DNA from: an uncultured Alphaproteobacteria bacterium
Lineage (GTDB): Bacteria; Pseudomonadota; Alphaproteobacteria; RF32; CAG-239
Reading direction: 5' to 3'
Assembly (NCBI GenBank): GCA_934229625.1
Contig: CAKQDU010000002.1
Location: 62,001 to 126,000 of the forward strand
DNA: 64,000 nt
Shown here: one piece after another, positions 14,490-24,255 of the stretch
Layout of the letters: the number at the start of each line of letters is the position of its first letter
Numbering within the stretch: the first letter of the stretch is position 1
Position numbers and translations under genes: made by a program
The notes under the pieces: model-generated
What the model was told of the DNA's origin: nothing
The model's input: only the letters and a program-made list of their open reading frames with translations
The model's database searches: none

Positions 14490-15020
14490 TTATATTTTTT
14501 CTACCTGAGAAAATTCTAACTCTACCGGTGTATAGCGACCAAAAATAGAAACAGAAACTTTCAATCTATTTTTTTCGGTATCTATGTCTTCAACAACTCC
14601 AACAAATGAAGCAAACGGACCGTCAATAACCCTAATTTGCTCACCGGTTTCAAAGTTAACATTAGTCTGAGGACGTTCCAATCCTTCTTGCACCTGATTC
14701 ATAATTTTTTGCACTTCGGCATCGCTGATTGGCTGAGGCTTGTTACGGCTGCCCAAAAAGCCGCTGACACGCGGTGTATTTTTTACGACCAACCAAGTTT
14801 CATCAGTCAGCTCCATTTTCACCAAAATATATCCCGGAAAAAACTTATGCTCAGCATTAACTTTTGCGCCTTTGCGAATTTCCACAACATTTTCAGTCGG
14901 CACAAAAACTTCAAGGATTTTATCATCCATTTTCTTCAAAGTTGCTTGTTCGCGCAAAGATTCAGCAACTTTTTTTTCTGAACCGGAATAAACATTTACA
15001 ACATACCAACGAGCAGTCAT
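14490..15020 (-). CDS. nusG: Transcription elongation/antitermination factor NusG
   Basis: 176-aa NusG. The N-terminal NGN domain starts ARWYVVNVYSGSEKKVAESL and includes FFPGYILVKMEL and VKNTPRVSGFLG. The C-terminal KOW domain has IRVIDGPFASFVGVVEDID. NusG binds RNA polymerase and couples it to Rho or ribosomes. The start at 15020 is preceded by AGGAG. It follows secE by 11 bp in the same operon, as usual. The normal downstream genes rplK-rplA are absent here; a terminator follows directly. Confidence 0.97.
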   Translation of the reverse strand: MTARWYVVNVYSGSEKKVAESLREQATLKKMDDKILEVFVPTENVVEIRKGAKVNAEHKFFPGYILVKMELTDETWLVVKNTPRVSGFLGSRNKPQPISDAEVQKIMNQVQEGLERPQTNVNFETGEQIRVIDGPFASFVGVVEDIDTEKNRLKVSVSIFGRYTPVELEFSQVEKI

Positions 15021-15031
15021 TTATTAAACTC

Positions 15032-15223
15032 CTATCCTAACATCAAAATTTTATCTACGCCCCAAGCCAAAATGGCGTCCACCATAAAGAAAAACACCGT
15101 AGCTATTGCCACCAGAGTCACAACCATAGCGCAAGACGGCACCACTTCTTTTTTGGTAGGCCATGTAACTTTTTTAACTTCCTGCTTAACCTGACGCAGA
15201 AACTGAATCGGACTAATACTCAT
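15032..15223 (-). CDS. secE: Preprotein translocase subunit SecE
   Basis: 63-aa single-helix SecE. MSISPIQFLRQVKQEVKKVT is followed by the signature WPTKKEV and one membrane helix (MVVTLVAIATVFFFMVDAIL). It is the essential clamp of the SecYEG channel. The start at 15223 has AGGAAAAGG upstream; the longer frame from 15256 is not needed. Transcribed with nusG from a promoter about 60-90 bp upstream. Confidence 0.95.
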   Translation of the reverse strand: MSISPIQFLRQVKQEVKKVTWPTKKEVVPSCAMVVTLVAIATVFFFMVDAILAWGVDKILMLG

Positions 15224-15283
15224 TTCAAACCTTTTCCTATTAAATTGACAGAGCATATTTCTATACTCTAACGCATTGTAGCT

Positions 15284-15312
15284 AACATATTAAATTATTT
15301 TTTGTCTGTCAA
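15284..15312 (-). promoter_or_regulatory. secE-nusG promoter
   Basis: Minus strand TTGACA (15312-15307), 17 nt, TATGTT (15289-15284), about 60 bp before the secE start. Confidence 0.7.
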
Positions 15313-15362
15313 CAACATAATTACACTTTATCCTCGCAAAGTTAAGCATCATACCAGACAAC

Positions 15363-16115
15363 TTATTTTTCCGCCCAAATCAGCGGATAAATCTGTTGCC
15401 AGCCTGCATTGTGAGAAGCATTCGGAACAATTGTGACAAGACTGCTGTTTTGTATAAATTTTTGCACCATTTCAGGCAAAATAATCTTATCGTTTGCTCC
15501 GACATAATGATGTTGCGGAATTTGCAAAAAGCGCTCGCGGTAATTTTCTAAATTCATCGATTCCGTCAGAGGTATAACATTATGATACGCGGTCCAATTC
15601 GCATGGTCCAGATTTCCGGCAATGGTAATTATTTTTTTTACATTCAAATCAGGTTTAGCGGCAGCAATCAAACCAACAATTTGCGCGCCTCCGGAAAATC
15701 CTATCAAAATAACCTGTTTTGTTCCTGCTATTTGCTTAACGGCGTCAAATTCCGCATTTACAATCTCCGGAGCAAAACGGGCGGTTGTCCAATGCCGCGG
15801 CGAACATATTTTACTTTTTATATATTGGCATGGTCGGGCGAGATATATCACATTATCAGAACGGTCGCCAAAAGCCAGCTCCCGCACCAAAGTTCCGTGA
15901 GGTGTCGGATTTGACGACGGGTACCCGTGAGCATTAAAAGCATATCCGTCCCCCTCTATATATATTTTATACGGCAGCGACGGATTGCCGATTTTCTGCC
16001 ACGAAGCCAAAGTAAAATTATCGGTTTCAATCTCTTTATATACAAATTCCGGCGGCACGGCAATATTATGACAGCCGACGCAAAAAAACACCATCAATAA
16101 CAAAAAATTTTTCAT
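15363..16115 (-). CDS. Exported alpha/beta hydrolase
   Basis: About 250 residues. MKNFLLLMVFFCVGCHN looks like a lipoprotein-type signal (Cys after VG), though the residue at -3 is Cys rather than Leu. The alpha/beta-hydrolase features are the nucleophile elbow GFSGGA, a late Asp in GANDKI and a His in NASHNAGW. The early YIEGDGYAFNAHGYPSSNPT and DRSDNVIYLARPCQY segments are typical of small secreted esterase-like proteins. Substrate is unknown. The start is uncertain (16115 or 16127); no strong ribosome-binding site is visible. Confidence 0.7.
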   Translation of the reverse strand: MKNFLLLMVFFCVGCHNIAVPPEFVYKEIETDNFTLASWQKIGNPSLPYKIYIEGDGYAFNAHGYPSSNPTPHGTLVRELAFGDRSDNVIYLARPCQYIKSKICSPRHWTTARFAPEIVNAEFDAVKQIAGTKQVILIGFSGGAQIVGLIAAAKPDLNVKKIITIAGNLDHANWTAYHNVIPLTESMNLENYRERFLQIPQHHYVGANDKIILPEMVQKFIQNSSLVTIVPNASHNAGWQQIYPLIWAEK

Positions 16116-16251
16116 ACCATATTCCATATCATATATATACACCAATAAAAAATAAAAACCAAGCAAAAGAATGTGACAGAAATATATGACAAAAAACTTG
16201 CTTTTTGAAAAAAACTGCAATATGATACAAATATTTTAGAAGGGATTGATA

Positions 16252-16626
16252 ATGCAATATAAAATGGATTTGAGCGAGTTTTCATTCAATAAAATCAAAG
16301 CCGGACGCAAAGTGGATATGCGCCTGTTTGATAAAAAACGGCAAAGTCTGAAAATAGGCGATTTAATAGAATATGAAAATATAAACAATCCGCGAGAACA
16401 TCTTTTATGTCAGGTTTTGGGGACTGCCGTGTTTGACAATTTCGGCAATATGGTTGACTGTTTAACACCGCAAATGCTTGGATATAATGACAAAGAAGAA
16501 GTTATATTACGTCTAAACCGTGCTTATCCGCCTGATTTACAAAAAAACTTTAATGTTATGGCGATTTTTATTCAGAATATTACTCCGACAAAAATTATGA
16601 CGCGTGAACCATATTACGAGCGCTGA
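16252..16626 (+). CDS. ASCH-domain protein, 124 aa
   Basis: PUA-like ASCH fold: MDLSEFSFNKIKAGRKVDMR is followed by LFDKKRQSLKIGDLIEYEN, the usual pattern K-x-G-x-K-x-x-x-x-R-L-x-D-x-K-R then xxGDxIxF. ASCH proteins bind RNA or modified nucleotides; several have amidohydrolase or RNase activity. The ATG at 16252 fits AGAAGGG about 8 nt upstream; the TTG at 16246 is too close. It stands alone, divergent from the hydrolase. Confidence 0.75.
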   Translation: MQYKMDLSEFSFNKIKAGRKVDMRLFDKKRQSLKIGDLIEYENINNPREHLLCQVLGTAVFDNFGNMVDCLTPQMLGYNDKEEVILRLNRAYPPDLQKNFNVMAIFIQNITPTKIMTREPYYER

Positions 16627-16760
16627 TATTTTATAATTTATTTTCTTTATAATATATTAAAAATTTGAGAGTACAATACTCGGAATGATATTGTGCGAAA
16701 TATGTTGCTTTTTTAGACAAAATAAGTTATTATTAAAAAAAATCATCAGGAGAATTGAGT

Positions 16761-19700
16761 ATGTCAAAATATCAAGATATGTCAGAAATCAAAAATAACG
16801 CCGAGTTTCAAGAGTTTGTCAAACTAGAGTTGAACCGCGACATAGACAGCATTCGCGACTACGAGTTAACTGCTATGTTTTATAAATTTAAGCAGCATAC
16901 CGGAGATATTGACAAACAAGACCAAGAGTTTTTAGACAATACAGCCAAAACCGCAACTCCTGAGGAACTGGATAATTTGACTAAAGTTCATTTTCCGAAT
17001 AAAAAATATGAAGAACTGACAACCGAAGACAAAACATTCATAAACGTAGAAAACCAGCAGGCAAAAGATTTGGGATTGACTATAGATGATATCAAAGCTT
17101 ATCTTGATATCACATCCCGAAACGATGAAGTCTCTCCTGCTGATTCTCCTGCTTTCCGCAATAATGATGATGTGTATGAGGCTTTTCATGAACTAGCCGA
17201 CAAACATCGCTATACTCCGAACAATCAGCAGGATTTTGATGATTTTATAAAGCAAAAAGACGCTTATTTAGCTAATAAAACTCCAGAAGAAAAAACAGCC
17301 GTTGAAGAACAGCTGAACAAATTTCTCAACAATCAAGACCAAGAAAAAATGCATTACGGCAATGAGCTGTATACGGTTGACGATGATTTCAGAAAAATGT
17401 ACAACACAGCATCTTTGCCGCAGCAAACTGCTCAAAAAACACCGATTGACATTATTGTAGAACCGCTTGACAATGATGAAAAGCAGCAACCTGCACAAAA
17501 ACCAACAAAACACAACGGCATTAAACAAAACAAGGGCGAAGAACAGGATGAGATACGTCTGCGCAGCTTTAATTCAGACCAAAATGAAGCTTTATTGGAT
17601 ATGATAAAAGTTGAAACTTTGCATGAAATGGATATTGTTTCTGACGATGAAATAAATAAAGCCTCTAAACAATCAAAAAATTCCGTTCAAACAAGCATAG
17701 ATATTCTGAATGATAAACTTCCGAAACTATCAGATAAACAATTGTCCGAATTTGAAGAACGCATAACCAACAAAATGGTCGATAACGATGAATTGCTGAA
17801 TCTGATGCCGCCGGCAGCCTTAGCAAAAGCTTACACCGGAATAGAAAAACAGCTGGATGCGGAAAAAGATGACGCTAAAAAACAAGATTTAATCTCTAAA
17901 AAAGAAAAAATCGGCTCTCGCATGGAACAACTGACAACCATGTTGGCAGTCCAAGAACACACTTTTGACGATTTATATTTTGCCGACAAGACCAACATTG
18001 CCGATGTTTATGAAGGCTATGTACAAATGTACGATGCACTTGATAAAAATTGGCGCAACCCCAAAGAAGGCGGTTCATTGGCTCAGCAAATGCGTCAGGG
18101 TGAAAATCTGCTCGGTCAAGAGTTCAATAATTATAAAGAGCTATGGAACATCAAAGACGTAAAAGAGACAGATGCCGCCAAACTGCAAAAACGCTATGAA
18201 GAATTAGACAATCAGTTAAAAGATGTTGAACTTGACAATGAGACTTTGAAACTGGTAAGCAATTTCAAATTTTTGGATGAAAAAGGTCAAATTGAACCGC
18301 AATTTGTTGACAAAGACGGTAAGCAGACAGATGTTTACAGCGATGGCGCCAAAGTAATTGAAGGCGGAAAGCTTGATACCTCTATCCGCTTGGCAAAACA
18401 AAATGTTTTGTTAGAAAACATCGGCACAGATACCAAGTTTAAAGCGGAAGAGCTGCAAAAAGAAGTTTCCGAACAGCTGCCGCAAACACTATATGCTTTT
18501 CATGTGGTTGATAAGGTAGAAAAAGGTTCATTCGAGCATCCGAAACAGTTTACTGATAAAAAATTCTTAAATCAATTTACCGCTGATTTGGCAAATCCGG
18601 ATAAACCGATGGCAATAAGTCATACAACTTTTGAAGTAGGAGTAGACAACGCTGTTAACGCCACCGCCGGATATGCCAACACCTTAGCACAAAGCATCGG
18701 CCGCGACAAACCTGTGGTGATGTCGGTATTTAATCCGTTGAAAGATTTAGATAAACGAACAGACGCGCGCACCGAAAACAATACATCTAAAAAATCCGCC
18801 CGCCTAGAAATGCTAAAACGCACAGTCAAAGGCGCGACTTCAGCGTTTTTGGTTTCAGGAGCAATTACCACTATCGGCACAATGGGCGCCAATAAAATAG
18901 CCGGAGCCGCAATCGGTACAGGTTTGGCAATCGGAATGACCGTATGGCAAATTCATAAATGGCGCAAACAGCAAAAACAAGAAGGCAAACCGGCCGGTTT
19001 CAAGGCAATGCTCAAAAACCGCAAATTAGCAATGACTATCGCGACAACCGCGATGGGTGCGGCGGCGTTGGGATTTGCCGCCACCGGCAACCCCGGAACG
19101 GCCTCTGCTTTAGGTATCGGAGCTTTAGCCGTCGGTACAACAAACGGCGTTATTTCAAATTATGGAGATTCGCGCAAATCAGGATTAGGAAAATTTGAAT
19201 CTGCCGGTTGGGCGGCCGTGCAAGCCATAGCCAACGTAGCCGGAGCTTATGGCGGACGTGTTACTGCCAATATGGCCATTGATGCCTATAATCACGCTCA
19301 TCCGGACAATAATTTGTTCAGACACCAAGAACAGGAAGTCACTCATCGAAAAGAAACCGTTTACGATGATGGCATAAAAGAAAGAGCCAAAGCCACGGTC
19401 GGCAAGTGGTATGCCGGTCATGAAGATGTGCTGCAGCAGCGTGTTGATGAAATCAACCAATACAATCAGGCTCACGGCACCCACATTGACCCATACCGCT
19501 ATTTGATGGCAGCGCACGATGCCGGCGCGCAGGCTCCGGATAATATGACTTTGCACAACCAAGACGCGCCGGATGTGGCTTCTCACGGCAACCATAGAGT
19601 CTTAGGCGCAGGCTGGAGTCAGGAAACCGGAATTTCTCAGCAAGAAGTCGGTAATTTAGCTCAATCTGTAACGGCAGACGGACATGTTAACTTATCACCT

Positions 19701-20291
19701 GAATCCGTTAAGGCTTTTCAGCAGATTGATGCACATATAAACGGCTACAATCAAGTTGGCTATGTCAATGGTGCGCCGTATCAAAACGACGGCGTACTGG
19801 ATTCCAACGCTTCCCAAAATGATTCCGGACGTTTTGTGCAGAATGCCAACGGCGACCGCTACACTACTTATGCCGATGGCAACAGTCCTTACAAACAGAT
19901 AGATATTAAAACCACCATAACTCATACGGTTGATAATCAACGGGGGGACGGCATCGGTATGTTCGGCGTGCTGGGCAACGCGCTGGGAGCTAAAAAGCTG
20001 CGGAAACGCGCCGGAGCATTGCTGGATAGAATCTTCAGCAAAAAGAAACAGCCTGTTGCCAAAGACAAGCAGGCAGAAGATAAAAAGCCGGTAAAGATAA
20101 ATATTGAAAACAAGCAGCCGGTCAACAATGAAGAAAAAATTGAGGAGCTTAAAAATAAAAAGCAAACTCTGCAGCAAGAGCCGGTTACTCAGCAAAAAAC
20201 TGATATTAAAACAGAGGCTAAAACTGAGAAGAAGCCGCTGAATGTTCAGCAGACGGTTCAGAAAAAAGCCCAAGAAAAACATGGAAGATAA
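16761..20291 (+). CDS. Very large protein of unknown function, 1176 aa
   Basis: Begins MSKYQDMSEIKNNAEFQEFV with CAGGAG upstream. The first 650 residues are charged, Gln/Lys/Asp-rich and helical, with many NxxxF and ExL blocks and possible coiled coils (around residues 370-400 and 475-510). Residues about 690-850 hold three Gly/Ala-rich hydrophobic segments (SAFLVSGAITTIGTMGANKI, TIATTAMGAAALGFAATGNP, AVQAIANVAGAYGGRVTANM), probably membrane-inserted. The last 100 residues are Lys/Gln-rich and disordered. No family is recognised. It could be a structural or secreted membrane-active protein; composition resembles large surface or effector proteins of host-associated bacteria. Confidence 0.8.
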   Translation: MSKYQDMSEIKNNAEFQEFVKLELNRDIDSIRDYELTAMFYKFKQHTGDIDKQDQEFLDNTAKTATPEELDNLTKVHFPNKKYEELTTEDKTFINVENQQAKDLGLTIDDIKAYLDITSRNDEVSPADSPAFRNNDDVYEAFHELADKHRYTPNNQQDFDDFIKQKDAYLANKTPEEKTAVEEQLNKFLNNQDQEKMHYGNELYTVDDDFRKMYNTASLPQQTAQKTPIDIIVEPLDNDEKQQPAQKPTKHNGIKQNKGEEQDEIRLRSFNSDQNEALLDMIKVETLHEMDIVSDDEINKASKQSKNSVQTSIDILNDKLPKLSDKQLSEFEERITNKMVDNDELLNLMPPAALAKAYTGIEKQLDAEKDDAKKQDLISKKEKIGSRMEQLTTMLAVQEHTFDDLYFADKTNIADVYEGYVQMYDALDKNWRNPKEGGSLAQQMRQGENLLGQEFNNYKELWNIKDVKETDAAKLQKRYEELDNQLKDVELDNETLKLVSNFKFLDEKGQIEPQFVDKDGKQTDVYSDGAKVIEGGKLDTSIRLAKQNVLLENIGTDTKFKAEELQKEVSEQLPQTLYAFHVVDKVEKGSFEHPKQFTDKKFLNQFTADLANPDKPMAISHTTFEVGVDNAVNATAGYANTLAQSIGRDKPVVMSVFNPLKDLDKRTDARTENNTSKKSARLEMLKRTVKGATSAFLVSGAITTIGTMGANKIAGAAIGTGLAIGMTVWQIHKWRKQQKQEGKPAGFKAMLKNRKLAMTIATTAMGAAALGFAATGNPGTASALGIGALAVGTTNGVISNYGDSRKSGLGKFESAGWAAVQAIANVAGAYGGRVTANMAIDAYNHAHPDNNLFRHQEQEVTHRKETVYDDGIKERAKATVGKWYAGHEDVLQQRVDEINQYNQAHGTHIDPYRYLMAAHDAGAQAPDNMTLHNQDAPDVASHGNHRVLGAGWSQETGISQQEVGNLAQSVTADGHVNLSPESVKAFQQIDAHINGYNQVGYVNGAPYQNDGVLDSNASQNDSGRFVQNANGDRYTTYADGNSPYKQIDIKTTITHTVDNQRGDGIGMFGVLGNALGAKKLRKRAGALLDRIFSKKKQPVAKDKQAEDKKPVKINIENKQPVNNEEKIEELKNKKQTLQQEPVTQQKTDIKTEAKTEKKPLNVQQTVQKKAQEKHGR

Positions 20292-20296
20292 ACAGA

Positions 20297-20335
20297 AACA
20301 GCGTTGATTTCTAAAAAATCAGCGCTGTTTTTTTG
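20297..20335 (+). terminator. Intrinsic terminator after the 1176-aa gene
   Basis: AACAGCG-TTGATTT pairs with AAATCAG-CGCTGTT with a small loop, followed by seven T. Confidence 0.8.
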
Positions 20336-20395
20336 CACCGCTAATAAAGTTTTTACAATCTTCTGTTATGCTTAACCATCAGCAAGGAGGCAAAT

Positions 20396-21196
20396 ATGAG
20401 AATATTGGCATTTGATATAGGCGGTACAAAAATTTCATCGGCAATTGTTTCTGTTTGCGGCAGCTTGCTTAGTTCTAAAGTTTCCGTACCAACTCCTAAA
20501 AGTGCTGAAGATATAGAAAACTATCTGTCTAAACGGCTTCTTCAAGAAGAATTTGACGGAGTTGCCATCGCTACTGCCGGCGTAGTCTGCAATGAAAAAC
20601 TTGTTGCCAAACCGCATAATTTGCCGGCAAACTATGAAAAAATCAACTTTCAAAAACTCACTACGAAACCTTTTTTATTAGAAAATGACGCCAACGCCGC
20701 CTTATGGGCGGAATATAAAATAGGAGCGCTTAAAGGAACACAGCACTCCGTTATGCTAACGCTGGGAACAGGTGTCGGATGCGGAATAATCTGCGACGGG
20801 AAGATATTGCGCGGCAAAACCGGAGCTGCCGGAGAAGTTCCTTTTTTGCTTGCCGGTCGTGATTTTGCCGCTCTGGCATATCAGAACGGACTGCAAGAAC
20901 AGGATTGTTTTGCAATTTGTAAATTAAAAGACGAAAAAAATCCTGCGGCGGTAAAAGCTTTTTCAGAATGGCAAAATCGTTTAGCCGATTGCGTGTCATT
21001 GCTAAATAATATTTTAGATACAGAAGCTGTTGCCCTATCCGGCAGTTTGGCGGAAATTGTCGATTATCCTATAGTAGAAAAGGCTATAAACGCCAAAGGC
21101 TATCACAATCCGCTGCGTCTTGAAAAATCTTTAACCGGCAATGATGCCGGTCTAATCGGTGCGGCTTTGCTTCTGAAAGACAAAATAAATGGCTAA
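20396..21196 (+). CDS. ROK-family sugar kinase
   Basis: 266-aa kinase. ATP-binding FDIGGTKISSAIV at the N-terminus, GVAIATAGVV, then LENDANAALWAEY with the catalytic Asp, and LTLGTGVGCGII, the ROK signature region. The usual zinc motif (CxCGxxGCxE) is absent; the segment GAAGEVPFLLAGRDF stands in its place, so it is a shortened, zinc-free ROK protein. AAGGAGG precedes the ATG. It overlaps anmK by 8 bp, so an amino sugar from cell wall recycling (GlcNAc or ManNAc) is the likely substrate. Confidence 0.85.
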   Translation: MRILAFDIGGTKISSAIVSVCGSLLSSKVSVPTPKSAEDIENYLSKRLLQEEFDGVAIATAGVVCNEKLVAKPHNLPANYEKINFQKLTTKPFLLENDANAALWAEYKIGALKGTQHSVMLTLGTGVGCGIICDGKILRGKTGAAGEVPFLLAGRDFAALAYQNGLQEQDCFAICKLKDEKNPAAVKAFSEWQNRLADCVSLLNNILDTEAVALSGSLAEIVDYPIVEKAINAKGYHNPLRLEKSLTGNDAGLIGAALLLKDKING

Positions 21197-22490
21197 ACGG
21201 CGTATAATCGGCATTATGACAGGCAACTCCATGGATGCAATTGACGTGGTGCTTACTGAATTTGACAATGAAAAAATCCGCGATATCTGTAGTTTAAGCA
21301 TTCCTTACGGCGTTTCTGAAAAACAGAAAATAGATTATTTGCGAAAAATTACGGTAGAACAAAAAATACCGGCGCAAGAACTAATAAAAAACGCGTTTTT
21401 TATAGAAACTCATAAACAATACATTGAGGGCGTGGCGTCAGCTGTAAATGAACTTTGCCGCCGCAATAATATAGCAAAAAAAAGCATAGATGCAATCGGC
21501 TTTCATGGCAAGACGCTTGACCATAATCCTCCGTCATTAGCTAAAATCAATAAAACCCGGCCTTTTACTACGCAAATGGGTTCGGCTCAATTGCTGGCAA
21601 ACATGACAGGCATTCCGGTCATAAACGATTTCCGCTCCGATTTATTGATAAACGGTTTTGAGGGCGCGCCGTTAGCGGCTCCGCATAATGCCCATATTTC
21701 ACACCAAGAAGGCGATGGCTGCTATATCAACGCCGGAAACACCTCAAACTTGGCCTGGATAAAAGATGGTAAAGCACAAATAAGCTGGGATGCAGGTCCT
21801 TTTAATGAATATCCAGACAATTTTGTGCTGTGCATCAAAAATGCGTCATTTGATAAAAATGCGCAATGGGGACAGAAAGGAAAATTATTACCGGCGCTCT
21901 GGCAGAATTTATTCAACTTAGGACGTAATTATTACGAATTGACGCCGCCTAAATCAGGAGACCCGGCTTTTTATAAGACCTCCGAGCTTTTTTCTAAAGT
22001 TAAAACTTTTTATGGCGATGCTGCTCAAAATGAACAAATTTTTTGTGATATTCTGCACACTTTAGAATTTTTTTCCGGTTATTTAGCAGCATATGCGGCA
22101 GCTTCCACTCCCGATAACATTGATATATCTCCGAATTTTATTTTGTTTGGCGGCGGTTGGAAAAACCCTGTCGCACGCCAAAGCTTTGAAAAGATATTGT
22201 TAGCTGAAATCCAAGTTTTGCCGGAACATCAAAACATGTTTTCAGCTTTTTACAAACGGTTAAAAACAACACCCCGAATTAAATATTCTGATTTTGGAGA
22301 ATTTATGGAAGCTCGTCTGTTTGCGGATTTGGCTCGATATTATTTAGAACAAAAAACATGGGAGCTTCCGGAATTGCAAAATTATAACAAACATCTGATT
22401 TTGGGACACATACGCTATCCATACGCTGCCGAGGTCGACGATTATTTAAGTAAAGCCGCTGGTGGTTGGCAAGATTTGATAAATTTATAA
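21189..22490 (+). CDS. anmK: Anhydro-N-acetylmuramic acid kinase (AnmK-like)
   Basis: 433 aa. The opening IIGIMTGNSMDAIDVVLTEF matches the AnmK P-loop-like motif (GxMSGTSxDGxD) with substitutions. GFHGKTLDHNP, INAGNTSNLAWI and SWDAGPFNEYPDNF follow in family order, and FILFGGGWKNP near the C-terminus. AnmK phosphorylates 1,6-anhydroMurNAc during peptidoglycan recycling to MurNAc-6-P. It is longer and more divergent than the E. coli enzyme (about 370 aa). It overlaps the upstream ROK kinase gene, supporting a joint recycling role. Confidence 0.85.
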   Translation: MAKRRIIGIMTGNSMDAIDVVLTEFDNEKIRDICSLSIPYGVSEKQKIDYLRKITVEQKIPAQELIKNAFFIETHKQYIEGVASAVNELCRRNNIAKKSIDAIGFHGKTLDHNPPSLAKINKTRPFTTQMGSAQLLANMTGIPVINDFRSDLLINGFEGAPLAAPHNAHISHQEGDGCYINAGNTSNLAWIKDGKAQISWDAGPFNEYPDNFVLCIKNASFDKNAQWGQKGKLLPALWQNLFNLGRNYYELTPPKSGDPAFYKTSELFSKVKTFYGDAAQNEQIFCDILHTLEFFSGYLAAYAAASTPDNIDISPNFILFGGGWKNPVARQSFEKILLAEIQVLPEHQNMFSAFYKRLKTTPRIKYSDFGEFMEARLFADLARYYLEQKTWELPELQNYNKHLILGHIRYPYAAEVDDYLSKAAGGWQDLINL

Positions 22491-22500
22491 GGAGAAGTTC

Positions 22501-22938
22501 ATGAAAAAATTTTTAATATTGTCTGTTTTGTGTTTGCTCGGAGGAAACGCTTCTGCGCAAATGAGCGACACTCTCGGAGCTTTGATAATAGATGGAGAAA
22601 TTTCAAATGAAGGATATCGCTCCGTTGCCAGAGGACAGGGCGCCCTGAACAAAATGCGTTTTCAGCAGGATTTAGGCGCTTTAGTTGCCGAGGTTCAAAC
22701 TTCATATTTTGGCGATTACAGCGGCTTGAGTAAAAACTCCCTTCCCTCATTCAATGGTTTTTCCGGTCTGAACTGGGATATTGCCCCGGATTCTGATGGC
22801 GGTTTTTATATAGTTTTTGAAGGCTTGGACGGAGCGACATGCTTTATGTGTCAAAACGGCTCAGGAGCGCGCCGTGCCGAAATTAACAACGGCGGAACCT
22901 GTCAGCAGAGTTCAAATAAAGTCAAACTGTTTTTTTAG
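22501..22938 (+). CDS. Exported hypothetical protein, 145 aa
   Basis: A signal peptide (MKKFLILSVLCLLGGNASA with AQ after the cut) is followed by a periplasmic domain of about 125 residues with FNGFSGLNWDIAPDSDGGFY and a C-terminal cysteine pair (GATCFMCQNG) plus one more Cys. It follows anmK by 10 bp with AAGGAG, so it shares that operon. Its last 17 bases overlap the convergent CCA-enzyme gene. The lone domain recalls the C-terminal heads of pseudopilins, but no family is assigned. Confidence 0.65.
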   Translation: MKKFLILSVLCLLGGNASAQMSDTLGALIIDGEISNEGYRSVARGQGALNKMRFQQDLGALVAEVQTSYFGDYSGLSKNSLPSFNGFSGLNWDIAPDSDGGFYIVFEGLDGATCFMCQNGSGARRAEINNGGTCQQSSNKVKLFF

Positions 22939-24154
22939 CAAATTCTAAAAGTTCATCACGAGTCAAATTAAAATTGCTGTCAATCCATTGCTGTTCAAGC
23001 AACGCCAGTACCTGACCGATTTTTTCGCCAAAAGCAATTTTATGCTCTATTAAATCACGTCCGCGCAACGGAAATATGGGAACTATCGCGTTTTCAACTT
23101 CTTGCAGCACGTTTGCGGCTTTTTCGCTGTCAATCTCATATATGGCGGCGGCTAGCAAAATTTTATCCAAACAAAAATTCTTGCCGTAACGATAGATAAA
23201 ACGCAAACGCTGGCATGAAGTTGAAATATTTTCCGGCATTAAATTTATTTTTGCCCAGTTGACAAAGTTATCCTTTTGCCTTTTAGAAAAACGCAGAGTC
23301 CGCGCAATATTTTCGGCTTCTGAAGCATTTGGCTGATACAAAACAAACAAGCGGCGCAGAAAATTACCTTCATATTTCATATCTTCTACCAACTTTGTCA
23401 AATTATGCAAAGCTTTTATATGGATTGATTTACTTGGCAAAAAATAGCTCAAGATATCATTGTCAAATATTATTTGCATAGTTTCTGCCGCGCGCGGCGT
23501 CACCAAGAGTTTAAACAATTCATCGCGCACCCGTTCAATAGACAGAGTACGCAATCCGTCTTTATTATTAACACAGGCTTTTAGAGCGTCTTTATTTATA
23601 GCTTGCTTGCTGAAAATAGAATAAAATCGGAAAAAACGCATAATCCGCAGATAGTCTTCTTTAATTCGCTCATCGGGATTGCCTATAAAACGTACAACTC
23701 CGTTTTCCAAATCTGTTATACCATTATAATAATCAAACACATTGCCATATAAATCGGCATATACTGCGTTAATTGTCAAATCGCGGCGTGAAGCATCAAC
23801 ACTCCAATCATCTGTAAATTCGACTTCTGCATGACGGCCGTCGGTTTTTATGTCTTTCCGCAAAGAAGTCACTTCCAGCACCTGATTATCCATAATAACA
23901 CCGACTGTGCCAAACTTCAGCCCCACCGGAATTGTTTTTATGCCATAATCCTGACATGCTTCCACCAACTCATCCGGAGACAAATCCGAAGCCAAATCCA
24001 AATCAAAATCATTATGTCTTCCTGCCAGCGTATCACGCACGGCACCACCGACAAAACGCAAAGTACCTCCGTGGGTTTCCACCGCATCAAACAAACGATA
24101 AATCCGCTCAGATTTAAGCAATTTTGACATATCTAAAAAATTAGGCTTCATCAT
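22922..24154 (-). CDS. cca: CCA tRNA nucleotidyltransferase / poly(A) polymerase family
   Basis: 410 aa. The class II nucleotidyltransferase head shows LRFVGGAVRDTLAGR and the metal-binding DFDLDLA, then VTSLRKDIKTDGRHAEVEFT and the conserved DASRRDLTINAVY. RIMRFFRFYSIFSK marks the RNA-binding neck. The size and motifs fit the alphaproteobacterial CCA-adding enzyme, which builds or repairs the tRNA 3' end. Two adjacent ATG codons (24154, 24151) are possible starts. It ends inside the 3' end of the opposing 145-aa gene. Confidence 0.9.
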   Translation of the reverse strand: MMKPNFLDMSKLLKSERIYRLFDAVETHGGTLRFVGGAVRDTLAGRHNDFDLDLASDLSPDELVEACQDYGIKTIPVGLKFGTVGVIMDNQVLEVTSLRKDIKTDGRHAEVEFTDDWSVDASRRDLTINAVYADLYGNVFDYYNGITDLENGVVRFIGNPDERIKEDYLRIMRFFRFYSIFSKQAINKDALKACVNNKDGLRTLSIERVRDELFKLLVTPRAAETMQIIFDNDILSYFLPSKSIHIKALHNLTKLVEDMKYEGNFLRRLFVLYQPNASEAENIARTLRFSKRQKDNFVNWAKINLMPENISTSCQRLRFIYRYGKNFCLDKILLAAAIYEIDSEKAANVLQEVENAIVPIFPLRGRDLIEHKIAFGEKIGQVLALLEQQWIDSNFNLTRDELLEFAKKTV

Positions 24155-24255
24155 AACTTAAAAATTCCTCTTGTATTTTTTTGTAAATTTTAATAGTTTA
24201 TATATAATTTTTTGCTACAATCCAAGCAAAATTTAAGCTTAAAAGGATAAAAAGA

